Shown: in pieces, positions 6,486-7,273 of the stretch
How positions within the stretch are numbered: position 1 is the first letter of the stretch
How the letters are laid out: each line of letters opens with the position of its first letter
From: an uncultured Parabacteroides sp.
GTDB taxonomy: Bacteria > Bacteroidota > Bacteroidia > Bacteroidales > Tannerellaceae
Length of the DNA stretch: 7,273 nt
Assembly: GCA_900552415.1 (NCBI GenBank)
Contig: USAD01000145.1
Location: 1 to 7,273 of the forward strand
Direction: 5' to 3'
Program-made: the position numbers and the translations under genes
The notes under the pieces: model-generated
Database searches by the model: none
The model's input: only the letters and a program-made list of their open reading frames with translations
What the model was told of the DNA's origin: nothing

Positions 6486-7273
<788 letters not shown>

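Overview
The window looks like chromosomal DNA from a gut Bacteroidales, most likely a Parabacteroides-type genome. This is inferred from the GH97 glycosidase, the FucP/GluP-type sugar transporter, a Bacteroidota-style promoter (TAnnTTTG-like -7 element), the lack of Shine-Dalgarno sequences, and the sequence style of the transketolase and RpiB. No marker in the window fixes the species. All five recognisable genes lie on the minus strand, so transcription runs from high to low coordinates.

Layout in transcription order. (1) 7273-6486: C-terminal part of a GH97 glycoside hydrolase, cut by the window edge, closed by a strong intrinsic terminator (6433-6465). (2) 6318-4108: one reading frame encoding a galactose mutarotase (GalM) module joined in frame to a 12-helix MFS sugar transporter, followed by a second intrinsic terminator (4046-4083). 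(3) 3996-2845: galactokinase (galK). (4) A 267-bp intergenic region with a dense cluster of AGTACT-centred inverted repeats, including a perfect 32-bp palindrome, next to galK, and a probable promoter next to the following gene. (5) 2577-544: transketolase. (6) 540-106: ribose-5-phosphate isomerase B, 3 bp after the transketolase stop, closed by a third hairpin terminator (34-70).

The upper half is a sugar-release, uptake and entry set. The GH97 enzyme would release hexoses from alpha-linked saccharides, the transporter would import glucose or galactose, a mutarotase would normally interconvert anomers, and GalK phosphorylates alpha-galactose. No galT, galE or regulator gene is present here. 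The lower half (tkt-rpiB) is the non-oxidative pentose phosphate branch and looks like a two-gene operon.

The observation most worth checking is the GalM-MFS fusion. The mutarotase half stops roughly 10 residues before the place where the family's catalytic glutamate (LET/LES motif) should be, and the next residues are already the start of transporter helix 1. Either a deletion has fused galM to the transporter gene and probably inactivated the mutarotase, or this is a conserved, repurposed sugar-binding domain on a transporter. The second is the AGTACT palindrome cluster between galK and tkt. Beyond these, the region is ordinary central and hexose metabolism; I saw no CRISPR array, insertion sequence, tRNA or rRNA.
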